DNA of 41,898 bases from CAZMFZ01 sp964565665 (GTDB lineage: Bacteria; Bacteroidota; Bacteroidia; Cytophagales; UBA9547): contig CAZMFZ010000015.1 of the NCBI GenBank assembly GCA_964565665.1, positions 1 to 41,898 on the forward strand. Reading direction: 5' to 3'. The position numbers and the translations under genes were made by a program. Shown piece by piece: positions 16,804 through 25,875 of the stretch; the first letter of the stretch is position 1, and every line of letters starts with the position of its first letter. The notes beneath the pieces were generated by a model, which had not been told where the DNA came from, did no database searches, and saw only the letters and a program-made list of their open reading frames with translations.

Positions 16804-18873
16804 TTACAATGCTTGATTTAAAAATAGCTTATTGAAATCTGCCAAACTGATAATCTTAACGCCTAGTTTTTGGGCTTTTTCCATTTTTGCTGGCCCCATA
16901 TTATCACCAGCAAGCAAATAATCGAGCTTTCCCGATACACCAGACAGCATTTTGCCCGCATTGGCTAGTATTTTCTCTTGCAGATCTTCCCTACTTACGC
17001 CTTCGAAAGTACCTGAAATTACAAAGCTTTTGCCTTCCAATTTGTCGCTCTCTGATACTATTTCTTTTTCCAAAATAGAAAATTGCAAGCCTTGATTTTT
17101 TAAGCGTGCTATCAATTCCAAATTCTCTGGTTCTGAGAACCAATAGATTAAGCTTTCGGCTATTTTGCCTCCTATTTCAGGCACATTTACCAACTCATCG
17201 AAGGTTGCATTTTGAATATTCTCTATCGTTTTAAAATACCTTGCTAGTTTTTCGGCAACTGTAAAACCCACAAATTTTATCCCAATACCAAATAACACAC
17301 GTTCGAATGGTACCTGTTTGGATTTGCCAATGGCATCTAGCAAATTTTCGACTGTCTTTTCTTTGAATTGTATTTCACGTTTTTTGCCGGTTTCTTCGTC
17401 TACAAACACTTTTCGCAAGCCATACAATTGTTGATAAGTCAAGTCGTAAATATCGGCAGGCGTTTTCACCAGCTTACTATCGAATAATACCTCTATTTTA
17501 CCCTCGCCCAAGCTATCGATATTCAATGCTTTGCGATGAATGAAATGCTCAATTTTGCCTTTGATTTGCGGGGCACAGCCTTTTTCATTGGCGCAAATCC
17601 AAGCCGATTCTTCAGGCTTACGGATTAGCAAAGTACCACAAGAGGGGCAAACGGTTGAAAACTGAATTTTTGCAGCAAATAAATTTCGCTTGCTTACCTC
17701 AACTCCCGTTATTTTAGGAATAATTTCGCCTGCTTTTTCTACAAATACATAATCGCCTTCGTGCAAATCGAGCCTATCGATTTCATCAGCATTGTGCAAT
17801 GTGGCACGTTTTACGGTAGTGCCAGCCAATGCCACTGGTTTCAAATTGGCTACAGGTGTCACTGCCCCTGTTCTTCCCACTTGAAAACTCACATGAAGTA
17901 GTTGTGTAATGGATGTTTCTGCTTTAAATTTATACGCTATAGCCCAACGCGGACTTTTGGAAGTAAGCCCCAACGTTTCCTGCTGCAAAAAATCATTTAC
18001 TTTTACCACTATGCCATCGGTAGCCAAAGGCAGTTCATGCCTCTGGTGTTTCCAAAGCTCAATATATTCCCATACTTGGGCTATATTGGCACACTTACGG
18101 TAGGTTTTCGATACATTAAATCCCCAAGTTTCAAGCTGCAACATGGCATGCTCGTGGGTATTGATTTGTAAATCTTCCCCCAATAAATAGTACAAAAAGC
18201 AATCTAACCCTCTGCGTGCCACTTCTGCAGAATCTTGTAATTTAAGTGTACCTGAGGCTGTGTTTCGAGGATTGGCATATTTTTGATTGCCCAATTCCTC
18301 TTGTTCGATATTTAGCTTCTCAAAATTTTTAAGCGGGAAAAATACTTCGCCACGCACTTCAAAATAGCTTGGAATATTGGCCCCATTTATTTTTAAAGGT
18401 ATTGACTTAATGGTTTTAGCATTGGCGGTAATGTCGTCACCTTCCGTGCCATCTCCGCGGGTAACTGCCTTTGTTAAAATGCCATTTTCATAAATTAAAC
18501 TAATGGCAACCCCATCAAATTTTTGTTCACAAAAAAACTCAAAAACTGCCGCATCCGTCTCTTCATTCAATCCCTTTTGTACCCTATTATTCCAATCAAA
18601 TAATTCTTCTTTTGAATAAGTGTTAGAGAGCGAAAGCATGGGATAGCGATGCAATACCGTTGCAAATTTTTTGGTGATGGTGCCACCTACTCTTTCTGTG
18701 GGCGAATCGATATGCTTGAATTCGGGATGTTGATTTTCAAGCAATTGCAATTCTTCAAGCAATTTATCGAACTCAAAATCTGGAATTTCAGATGTGTTTT
18801 CCTGATAATATTTAAGATTTAGCGAGTTGAGGTAATGAGAAAGGTAGTCAATTCTTGCTTTAATATTTTCCAT
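16804..18873 (-). CDS. ligA: NAD+-dependent DNA ligase LigA
   Basis: LigA seals nicks in duplex DNA during replication and repair, using NAD+ as the adenylate donor. The 689 residues cover the full family length. The N-terminal Ia domain (IDYLSHYLNSLNLKYYQ) is followed by the adenylation domain with the nucleophile K118 in EQKFDGVAIS. RGEVFFP and the ATDGIVVKVN motif are present, as is an OB fold (VQVGRTGAVTPVANL-type segment seen as FQVGRTGAVTPVANL). A four-Cys zinc finger (CPSCGT...CANEKGC), helix-hairpin-helix repeats (FDELVNVPEIGGKIAESL) and a C-terminal BRCT domain (GKSFVISGTFEGVSRE) complete it. It appears intact. It lies 84 bp downstream of an aspartic protease-like gene on the same strand. 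Confidence 0.97.
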   Translation of the reverse strand: MENIKARIDYLSHYLNSLNLKYYQENTSEIPDFEFDKLLEELQLLENQHPEFKHIDSPTERVGGTITKKFATVLHRYPMLSLSNTYSKEELFDWNNRVQKGLNEETDAAVFEFFCEQKFDGVAISLIYENGILTKAVTRGDGTEGDDITANAKTIKSIPLKINGANIPSYFEVRGEVFFPLKNFEKLNIEQEELGNQKYANPRNTASGTLKLQDSAEVARRGLDCFLYYLLGEDLQINTHEHAMLQLETWGFNVSKTYRKCANIAQVWEYIELWKHQRHELPLATDGIVVKVNDFLQQETLGLTSKSPRWAIAYKFKAETSITQLLHVSFQVGRTGAVTPVANLKPVALAGTTVKRATLHNADEIDRLDLHEGDYVFVEKAGEIIPKITGVEVSKRNLFAAKIQFSTVCPSCGTLLIRKPEESAWICANEKGCAPQIKGKIEHFIHRKALNIDSLGEGKIEVLFDSKLVKTPADIYDLTYQQLYGLRKVFVDEETGKKREIQFKEKTVENLLDAIGKSKQVPFERVLFGIGIKFVGFTVAEKLARYFKTIENIQNATFDELVNVPEIGGKIAESLIYWFSEPENLELIARLKNQGLQFSILEKEIVSESDKLEGKSFVISGTFEGVSREDLQEKILANAGKMLSGVSGKLDYLLAGDNMGPAKMEKAQKLGVKIISLADFNKLFLNQAL

Positions 18874-18957
18874 GGCAGGTGAATGAAATTCAAATCTAAC
18901 ACATGATTTACTATTTTCTAGCAGAATAAGATAGCGGGATTAAATTGTGTTGAAAAA

Positions 18958-19389
18958 TTAAAAGAGTGGTTGATTAGGATGCAAGCCTCGGTAAGGAAAT
19001 CGTACAACAAATGCACCTGCATTATTAAGATTCTCAGGATTTACAGTCAGTTTTAGACGTGCAGTATGAAATACCAAATCCATATCTTCAATTGGAATAG
19101 CTCCCAATAGCGTCATATTCCCCACTACTAAAGCCCCGGTAAGGCACAGGCGATTTAAATAATTTACCTGAATTGGCCCTACATAAGGCACTAGTTTCTT
19201 TGAACCATCTGCAATCGTAACCTCTCTTTTTTCATATTCGGTGAGTTGCAATTGTAAAGCGATGTGCTCAGGTATACATAAAAATAAAGCCCCGGAAGCT
19301 ACCAAAGCTTTAGTTGTCGTACTTTCTAATAGTTGATTGGCAGGGTTGGAAAATTGAATTTCAGCAAATATTTGATCCCTAACTTTCAT
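18958..19389 (-). CDS. Clan AA (retropepsin-like) aspartic protease family protein, catalytic Asp replaced by Ala
   Basis: The 143-residue protein aligns by eye with the small clan AA aspartyl proteases common in bacteria: an ALV-D-(S/T)-GA..L.IPE motif, then ITLADG, VGPI.V, GALVLG, LLGAIPMEDMDLV and LTVNPE. Here the corresponding segments are ALVASGALFLCIPE, VTIADGSKKLVPYVGPIQV, GALVVGNMTLLGAIPIEDMDLVF and KLTVNPENL. The motif that normally carries the catalytic Asp reads VASG, with codon GCT instead of GAT. Either the protein is catalytically dead or a single base is wrong in this assembly. No signal peptide is visible. It sits between the beta-mannosidase (65 bp upstream) and ligA (84 bp downstream), all on the minus strand. 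Confidence 0.8.
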   Translation of the reverse strand: MKVRDQIFAEIQFSNPANQLLESTTTKALVASGALFLCIPEHIALQLQLTEYEKREVTIADGSKKLVPYVGPIQVNYLNRLCLTGALVVGNMTLLGAIPIEDMDLVFHTARLKLTVNPENLNNAGAFVVRFPYRGLHPNQPLF

Positions 19390-19454
19390 TTAAGCTATTT
19401 TGAACTTAAGATTTACTATTCTATCAGTGTAACAAGAAAAAGCATTTGACGGAC

Positions 19455-22052
19455 TTACTGCTGTGCCTGTTGCAAGTGCAAAATTTTCAAGTTTGATGCA
19501 AATGATTTATTATTAGCCTTGGTTGTGTACTGCACTTTTATAGTTTTGCCAGGTATCAAATCAAAATAATTGTCGGAGAAAAAGCCTTCTGTAGCATCGT
19601 TTTTTAGGTACACATGCTTGGCGAGCTTGTCCGACTCGAGGGTGATTTCAAATCCAGTGTTTGTTTTTACTATCTTTTTCCTAATGGTGACAGCAGGCAG
19701 GTTCAAATTTTTGGGCAGATCTAGATACAATATATTTTCCGAAACGCTATTGCCGTCTTCCACCAGTTCGGCTACTATCACCACTTTATTTTTAGCTTCC
19801 TTTCCTATCACATCTTTTATGGCAATCGTATGGTAGCTAATGGAACTGTTGGCTTTTACATTTAAAGGCACGGAAGCCGTTTTCAATACATCGCCATCGA
19901 AGTTCAACACTGAATATACTAAATTTAGTTTCCTTGCCGTGAGGTTATCATTTAAAATTGTAAAATTGATTTTATCACCGTCATTATTCACAATTGGCGA
20001 TACCAGCAGGTTTTCATAAGCCTTTTTCACAAAATAATGGCCTGCTTTCCAACGCATGTCGTAATCGATAGTGGCCCAAGAAATGGTGGGCCAGCAGTCG
20101 TCTATTTGCCAGTAGAGGCTTCCCCAACAATAGGGCTTATTACGCCTGTTTCCTTCTATTATTTGTTTCAGACCTTCGGCCTGCATCAATTGGCTTATAT
20201 ACAGGAAGGATTCAAAGTTTTTGGGTTCACGGTAATACATGTCCATATACTCCTTTATCATTTCATTGCCTTTGGATAGGTTTGCGCCTGGCGTGGTGAA
20301 ATCCCAAGTCATTTCGCTGCGCTGGCGGCTATCGAAAGTGTAGCAGTCGAATGTAGAATCTTTAGCAGGGGCAAATGAGCGTATGGTTTTCAGCTCAGGA
20401 TACGACTGCAACCCATATTCGCTCACAAAGCGGGTGCGTTCATCGGCTATATCTTTGTATGTGGCCTTGCCAAACCATATCCACCAACTGTGCTTATCGC
20501 CCGATTGGCTGTTTGCCTGGCTAATTTCATATTCGCTACCTGGTGAACATGGCCAATAAAATCTATCACTATCGTACTTTGCTATCGATTGAGGTATCAA
20601 ATCGTAGAAAATAGTTTTGTAAGTAGCCATCAATTTGGCGGAATCTGTTCGGTTTATTTGATACTTTTCTTTCCATATTCTACGAAACCAAGTTTCCATG
20701 TTTTCATTGTTGCCACACCACAATGCAATACTAGGATGCTGCCTAAGCCGCTTCACATTGTAGTCAAACTCGGTCTTCATATTATCTAAATGCTCCTTGT
20801 TTCCGGGCGACATGGCACAAGCAAACATAAAATCTTGCCAAATTAATATGCCGTTTTCATCGCACAAATCGTAGAAACGGTCGTCTTCATACACCGCTCC
20901 TCCCCACACCCGCAGCATATTCATGTTGGCACCTTTTGTTGCTTTTATTATAGCCCCATAGCGCTCGCTGCTCACGCGGGGTATCAAATTGTCGGACGGG
21001 ATGTAGTTCGACCCTTTCATGAAAACATCTACCCCATTAAGTCTTATTTTAAATGTTTTGCCTGGAAATTCATCTTTCTCTTGCACCACTTCAATCGTTC
21101 TCACGCCTAACTTTTTCAGCTGCTTATCTATTGGTTTATTATCTACAGAAATACTTGAAGTAATGGTGTATATGGGCTGTGCACCAAGCCCGTTGCTCCA
21201 CCAAAGGCGCGGATTGGCTATTTTAAATTCGGATTTAATTTCATTTTTACCTTGTGTCAGCGTTAGTTGCTGTGTTTTGACTGCTTTTCCATTTACCAAT
21301 ATTTCCAACACTGCTTTCGCTTCGCTTGCTGCTATTACTTCTATTTGCGAAGAATATGAAGCTTCACTTTTAGTCAATTTTTTCAATTGGTGAAATGATT
21401 CTACTACTCTTGCCATATGCCAAGTTCGCAAATATACGGGTCGCCAAATACCTGAGGTTACTATGCGAGGCCCCCAATCCCAACCGAAGTGAAATGGAGC
21501 TTTTCGGCTAAAAACACTATGCCTCTGCTTGTATTGAGGATCATATTCATTTACGGCAGGCACGTAGTAGGGATGATTTTCGGCTTTAAAAAGATTTACT
21601 CTGCTTGGCGATCTGAAATAAACTCTTAGTTCGTTGGTACCTTTCTTCAAAGCCTCCTTTACACCAACATCGTAACCCACAAACATGTTTTCCGCGGACA
21701 AGATCAACTTACCATTCAGAAAAACATCGCCATAAGTGTCTAAGCCTTCAAATACCAAGTCTATTTTATCGTTTTTCAACAGGGCTTCATCTACTAAAAA
21801 AGTTGTTTTATATTCCCAATCTGTTTTTTCGATCCAGACTTGTTTGAATTCATTGTCGCCATAAAAGGGGTTTTCGATTTTATTATTGGTAATCAAATCT
21901 TGGTGCACGGTGCCGGGAACAGTAGCTGGAAGCCACTCATTTTTTCTGCCTTCCGAAAATTGCCAACCATTAATGGGAATAATGCCAGCGAAAAGCCCTT
22001 GGCATGTACTTAAAATAATAAATGCTGGTAGGCAAAGTTTGTTTATTTTCAT
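19455..22052 (-). CDS. Exported beta-mannosidase (GH2)
   Basis: This hydrolase removes terminal beta-mannose units from manno-oligosaccharides and N-glycan cores. The 865 residues contain the GH2 jelly-roll N-terminus (NGWQFSEGRKNEWLPATVPGTVHQDLI), an Ig-like domain and the TIM barrel. The acid/base Glu is in WCGNNE (E450) and the nucleophile is in SEYGLQSYPE (E545). The family-typical NMLRVWGGAVYEDDRFYDLCDENGILIWQDFMFAC region is also visible in pieces. The N-terminus (CLPAFIILSTCQGLFAG) is a signal peptide, with an LSTC that could be a lipobox, so it is periplasmic or surface-linked. It is transcribed divergently from a propeller sensor-like gene across 257 bp that contain a dyad. Confidence 0.93.
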   Translation of the reverse strand: MKINKLCLPAFIILSTCQGLFAGIIPINGWQFSEGRKNEWLPATVPGTVHQDLITNNKIENPFYGDNEFKQVWIEKTDWEYKTTFLVDEALLKNDKIDLVFEGLDTYGDVFLNGKLILSAENMFVGYDVGVKEALKKGTNELRVYFRSPSRVNLFKAENHPYYVPAVNEYDPQYKQRHSVFSRKAPFHFGWDWGPRIVTSGIWRPVYLRTWHMARVVESFHQLKKLTKSEASYSSQIEVIAASEAKAVLEILVNGKAVKTQQLTLTQGKNEIKSEFKIANPRLWWSNGLGAQPIYTITSSISVDNKPIDKQLKKLGVRTIEVVQEKDEFPGKTFKIRLNGVDVFMKGSNYIPSDNLIPRVSSERYGAIIKATKGANMNMLRVWGGAVYEDDRFYDLCDENGILIWQDFMFACAMSPGNKEHLDNMKTEFDYNVKRLRQHPSIALWCGNNENMETWFRRIWKEKYQINRTDSAKLMATYKTIFYDLIPQSIAKYDSDRFYWPCSPGSEYEISQANSQSGDKHSWWIWFGKATYKDIADERTRFVSEYGLQSYPELKTIRSFAPAKDSTFDCYTFDSRQRSEMTWDFTTPGANLSKGNEMIKEYMDMYYREPKNFESFLYISQLMQAEGLKQIIEGNRRNKPYCWGSLYWQIDDCWPTISWATIDYDMRWKAGHYFVKKAYENLLVSPIVNNDGDKINFTILNDNLTARKLNLVYSVLNFDGDVLKTASVPLNVKANSSISYHTIAIKDVIGKEAKNKVVIVAELVEDGNSVSENILYLDLPKNLNLPAVTIRKKIVKTNTGFEITLESDKLAKHVYLKNDATEGFFSDNYFDLIPGKTIKVQYTTKANNKSFASNLKILHLQQAQQ

Positions 22053-22182
22053 TGCAATGCTTTTAGATGGGGTAAAATTAGAAATAAAATCGTTTGAATA
22101 ATCCCTTTTAAATTTTCATGAATTATACTTTTTTGTTCATGCAATTGCAATTGTTAATTCTTAGTTGTGATAATTCACGCGA

Positions 22183-22197
22183 ATGAATGCCATTCAT
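22183..22197. promoter_or_regulatory. Dyad in divergent promoter region
   Basis: A perfect odd palindrome ATGAATG-C-CATTCAT lies in the 257-bp gap between the divergent beta-mannosidase and propeller-protein genes, 112 bp before the latter's start. It is a possible operator. The rest of the gap is AT-rich without a clear gene. Confidence 0.35.
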
Positions 22198-22209
22198 AGC
22201 CCTTGGCTA
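22197..22209. repeat. Short inverted repeat copy (TAGCCCTTGGCTA)
   Basis: The 12-mer TAGCCCTTGGCT recurs in reverse orientation at 25239-25250 (AGCCAAGGGCTA), so the two copies bracket the 22310-25174 gene. Next to this copy, TCCCAGGGG could pair with part of it. It is weak, perhaps REP-like. Confidence 0.3.
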
Positions 22210-22309
22210 ATCCCAGGGGTATTTGCAAATAATTTGAGCAATATTCCTTTTCAAAAATTTTCCTATTCTCGAAAAACATTATCTTTAGCTCCACCATAAT
22301 GTACTGAGA

Positions 22310-25174
22310 ATGAAGCTACGATTATTTATAGTAAATATCCTCCTGCAAATTTCACTAGCCAATTATGCCCAGAAAGGCGAATATCACCTTACCCATTACC
22401 ATCCTGACAAAGAAATAGAAAATGAGAATTTTGCTGCCGTGCAAGACGAATACGGCCAGATGCAGTTTGCCAATACAAAAGGGATATTAAAGTTCGATGG
22501 CCGATATTGGTTGCTCAACAAAACGCCAAGCACAGTTCTTTCTTTAGCCAGCGATAAAAAAACAGGGATTATTTATGTTGGTTGCCTCGATGATTTCGGA
22601 TATGTTTCTAAAGACGAAAGCGGCAACGAAATTTATAATTCTATTCAGAGGTCAGAAGATAAACTCATTTCCATCTCTAAAATTGTAAATACAGATCAAT
22701 ATGTATACTTCCAAGGCATAAATGTGCTTTTCCAATATTCAAAAAATAAAAATAAAATAACCAAGCAATGGGGAAATAGTAAAGATTGGGATTTCGAGAT
22801 ATTCAAATGCAAAGATGAATTGTATATTTCAGATAAGGCCAAAGGAATATTTGTAGTGAATAAAGATAAACTGAAATGGCTGCGTACCAATATTAGGACG
22901 AACGAAAAAATAGTATTTGCTCCGCCCATTGATGCCCAATCTGTATTTGTAGGCACGGATTCCAACCAGTACTATCTTTTCAACGGGAAAATTTTCAAAA
23001 ACATAAAATTGAAAGATGCTGAATACCTAAAAAAATCAGTAATTGTAGATGCTATATGGGCGAGAGAGGACTTAGTGATTATTGCCACCAATAAGGGAGG
23101 CTGTGTACTTGTAAACCCTAGAACAGGAACAACCATCTCCATTATAAATTATTATAGTGGCCTTCCCGACAATGAGATCTTTGCCATTGGGCGCGACAAA
23201 CAATCAGGGATTTGGATTGCCCATGAGTACGGACTCACCAGATTAAACTATACTTTGCCTTTTAGGTGCTATTCCAATTATCCTGGTTTGCATGGCAATA
23301 TCACAGGAGCAATTTCTTTCAACGAAAACTTATATGTATCTACAAACGAAGGGGTGTATTATCTGCACGAAATCAGAGATTACAAAGAAGTAACTAAATA
23401 TGTAGCAATTAAGCCTTCAAAAAGAGACAAACGAAAGCAAGAAAGAGCAGATAGAAATGATATAATTAAAAATAAAATAAAATCGGTATTCTCATTTGGC
23501 AAAAAGGAAACCGATACAAAAAAGACACAAAAACTCTCGAAGGCTAAAGTGCAACCCAAAAAAGAGGTAGTAAGTAAATCCAACACAAAAAAACCTAATA
23601 GTGAAAAAACAAAAAAGACAGCTGACAAGAAAGGAATAAGTGCCAAAACAAGTGCAAAAAAGGGAAAAGAGAGAAAAACGATAGCGAGGAATGAAAAAGG
23701 TAATGACGTTGTAAAAGCAGTTACAAATTTTGAACTAGAATCTGTAAAATATGCCTACAAAAAAATAAAAGGGATAGATGGTAAATGCAGTCAGATGATT
23801 CGTGTAGGTAATACTATTTTAGTAGCGACTAACAATGGCCTCTTTTTAGTGCAAGACAGCAGTGCGGCCAAACTTATACCCGATGCCATCTCTTACTTGT
23901 GTTTGTCAAATGACAAAAAACATTTTTTTGCCGGCACTGACGATAAAAAACTGCTTACTTATAAATACAATGGACAGAAATGGGAGCTTGAATACAGCAT
24001 TGCTGACCTGCCTGAAAATATTTTCAATATTGCGGAAGATAACCCTGGAAACCTTTGGGTAAGCTTCAGCAGCAGCATTATCAAATATAATTCTTCATTT
24101 GACAATGCAGATACTTTAAAATTGAATAATTCATTTTCCGATGATATAAATTTACTTAATGCACGCAAAAATGTGTTCGCATTTATTGGAGACAATGTAT
24201 ATAAACTTGACCCAGGTAGCGATACATTGATAAAAGAAAAACTAATTGAATCGATAGAAGGAAATACCATGCGTTTGATCCATTGTGAAAACAATATGCT
24301 GTGGTATAACAACGGGCAGGAATGGAACCAGCTTTCTGATATTCCCGAGGGGAATAAAAACTTTTCTTATTTAAAGCTAATGAAAGATATTCAGAAAGTA
24401 TTTTACGACCAAGATAAGCAACGTTGTTGGATTGTGACAAAAGACAACCAACTCTACACGCTTGATCTCAATTCAAAAACAAATGTGCAAAGTGCTTCAA
24501 ATATTTTCCTACGCAATGTAAGCGACAATGAAGGCCACCAACTCCAAATCAACAAAATAAGCCTTAACCAAAACTCAAGCAATGTCTCCTTTTCATTTAT
24601 ATCTCCGGAATATCTAGACAATGAATCGCAGCTTTACAGTTATAAACTTAATGGCTATGCCGAAAGTTGGTCAGCGTGGAGCACTGACAACAAGGTGACT
24701 TTCGGCTACCTGCCTAGTGGAAATTATGCACTCGTGGTGCGTACAAAAAACGCCCTGAATCAAATAAATGAAGGGAAGCCACTTGAATTTAGGGTAAATC
24801 CCCCCTATTGGCAAGAATGGTGGTTTTATATGGCAGAATTTATCTTTTTTGGTACATTACTTTATCTTTCTATTTGGCTCAATACTTCAGGACAGAAAAA
24901 TCAGTGGATCACCAAAGGCCTTACCTTTCTGACCATAGTCTTGATGATTGAATTTGTAAACACGGTTTTCGAATCTTTCCTCAATGTAAAAGATTCACCT
25001 GTTTTCAGTTTTCTATTGCAGGTATTGCTTGCGATAATGATTATCCCTTTTGAGCGGATATTATCTAAGATCATCACGCAAAATCCCAAAGAAATACTTA
25101 CGAAAGTAAAAACGAGATTAAGTAGAAGCAAGCTTATGCGAAAAAAGAAAACAAACAGAGAGGAAGAACTGTGA
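22310..25174 (+). CDS. Two-component-type propeller (Reg_prop) and Y_Y_Y protein with C-terminal membrane segments, no kinase
   Basis: The 954-residue protein has an N-terminal signal (LRLFIVNILLQISLANYAQ). Beta-propeller repeats follow: AVQDEYGQMQFANTKGILKFDG, IFAIGRDKQSGIWIAHEYGLTRLNY and IFNIAEDNPGNLWVSFSSSIIKYN. A Y_Y_Y domain follows (about 770-835; SYKLNGYAESWSAW, FGYLPSGNYALVVRTKN). At the C-terminus are about three hydrophobic helices (FYMAEFIFFGTLLYLSIWL, LTFLTIVLMIEFV, FSFLLQVLLAIMIIPF) and a basic tail. Hybrid sensors of this type usually continue into a histidine kinase or LytTR/HTH region; none is present. A Lys-rich low-complexity insert (~365-465) breaks the propeller. It probably senses an extracellular ligand, perhaps glycans given the divergent beta-mannosidase; the output partner is unknown. 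Confidence 0.8.
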   Translation: MKLRLFIVNILLQISLANYAQKGEYHLTHYHPDKEIENENFAAVQDEYGQMQFANTKGILKFDGRYWLLNKTPSTVLSLASDKKTGIIYVGCLDDFGYVSKDESGNEIYNSIQRSEDKLISISKIVNTDQYVYFQGINVLFQYSKNKNKITKQWGNSKDWDFEIFKCKDELYISDKAKGIFVVNKDKLKWLRTNIRTNEKIVFAPPIDAQSVFVGTDSNQYYLFNGKIFKNIKLKDAEYLKKSVIVDAIWAREDLVIIATNKGGCVLVNPRTGTTISIINYYSGLPDNEIFAIGRDKQSGIWIAHEYGLTRLNYTLPFRCYSNYPGLHGNITGAISFNENLYVSTNEGVYYLHEIRDYKEVTKYVAIKPSKRDKRKQERADRNDIIKNKIKSVFSFGKKETDTKKTQKLSKAKVQPKKEVVSKSNTKKPNSEKTKKTADKKGISAKTSAKKGKERKTIARNEKGNDVVKAVTNFELESVKYAYKKIKGIDGKCSQMIRVGNTILVATNNGLFLVQDSSAAKLIPDAISYLCLSNDKKHFFAGTDDKKLLTYKYNGQKWELEYSIADLPENIFNIAEDNPGNLWVSFSSSIIKYNSSFDNADTLKLNNSFSDDINLLNARKNVFAFIGDNVYKLDPGSDTLIKEKLIESIEGNTMRLIHCENNMLWYNNGQEWNQLSDIPEGNKNFSYLKLMKDIQKVFYDQDKQRCWIVTKDNQLYTLDLNSKTNVQSASNIFLRNVSDNEGHQLQINKISLNQNSSNVSFSFISPEYLDNESQLYSYKLNGYAESWSAWSTDNKVTFGYLPSGNYALVVRTKNALNQINEGKPLEFRVNPPYWQEWWFYMAEFIFFGTLLYLSIWLNTSGQKNQWITKGLTFLTIVLMIEFVNTVFESFLNVKDSPVFSFLLQVLLAIMIIPFERILSKIITQNPKEILTKVKTRLSRSKLMRKKKTNREEEL

Positions 25175-25238
25175 AATAGTCATTTTGATTTTCAGTATAT
25201 CCAAACTAAGGTATTATAAAAAAAAAAACTCAATCTTA

Positions 25239-25250
25239 AGCCAAGGGCTA
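25239..25250. repeat. Short inverted repeat copy (AGCCAAGGGCTA)
   Basis: Reverse complement of 22197-22208. It lies in the 212-bp gap between two convergent genes, which also contains an 11-A run at 25218-25228. No gene is seen in this gap. Confidence 0.3.
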
Positions 25251-25386
25251 CACAAAGGTATCAAATATTGATGGGTTCAATATGGCGGAATTCAGCCCGT
25301 CTTAATACTAAGCTATTTGCGAGAGAAGTTCGAAATTTCTTTTCAATTAAAATCTTAGAACTCCCACAAACCTAATTACCTTTCAT

Positions 25387-25767
25387 TTATTGACCTACCA
25401 ATTTTTGATATTCAGCAGCAGACATTAATTTTTCTAAGTCAGCTTGGTTTTCCAAAGCTATTTTTACTATCCAGCCGCCTTCGTAAGGTGCATTGTTTAC
25501 CAATTCTGGCTTTGAGTTTAGCTCACTGTTTACTTCCAATATTTTTCCTGAAACAGGCAGAAACAAATCTGAAACCGTTTTTACTGCTTCCACACTTCCA
25601 AATATTTCAAATTGCTTTACCGATTGCCCCACTGTGTTTATATCTACAAACACAATATCACCAAGTTCGCTTTGGGCAAATTCGGTAATGCCGATTACGG
25701 CCTCGTTGCCTGTTACTTTTATCCACTCGTGGTCTTTTGAATATTTTAATTCGGAAGGGAAATTCAT
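25387..25767 (-). CDS. gcvH: Glycine cleavage system H protein
   Basis: GcvH carries a lipoyl group that shuttles the aminomethyl intermediate between the P, T and L proteins of the glycine cleavage complex in the cytoplasm. The 126-residue protein is full length. YSKDHEWIKV starts the fold, GITEFAQSELGDIVFVD follows, and the lipoylation site is K63 in FGSVEAVKTVSDLFLPVSG. The C-terminal GGWIVKIALEN..DLEKLMSAAEY is also typical. No other gcv gene is in the window. It is transcribed divergently from nuoN across about 108 bp. Confidence 0.96.
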   Translation of the reverse strand: MNFPSELKYSKDHEWIKVTGNEAVIGITEFAQSELGDIVFVDINTVGQSVKQFEIFGSVEAVKTVSDLFLPVSGKILEVNSELNSKPELVNNAPYEGGWIVKIALENQADLEKLMSAAEYQKLVGQ

Positions 25768-25875
25768 CGTTATATTGTTTTTTGTACAAAGAACAGAAAG
25801 TTTAGAGAATGTTCACAAGGCATTATCAATTTTTTTTTTAGTTCTTTGTTGATGTGTTTTTCAGCACTATAGCGT

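Noticed and set aside
22053..22309. RNA gene or riboswitch in the divergent gap
   Set aside because: Only short dyads are seen; no tRNA cloverleaf or known riboswitch core could be recognised by eye.
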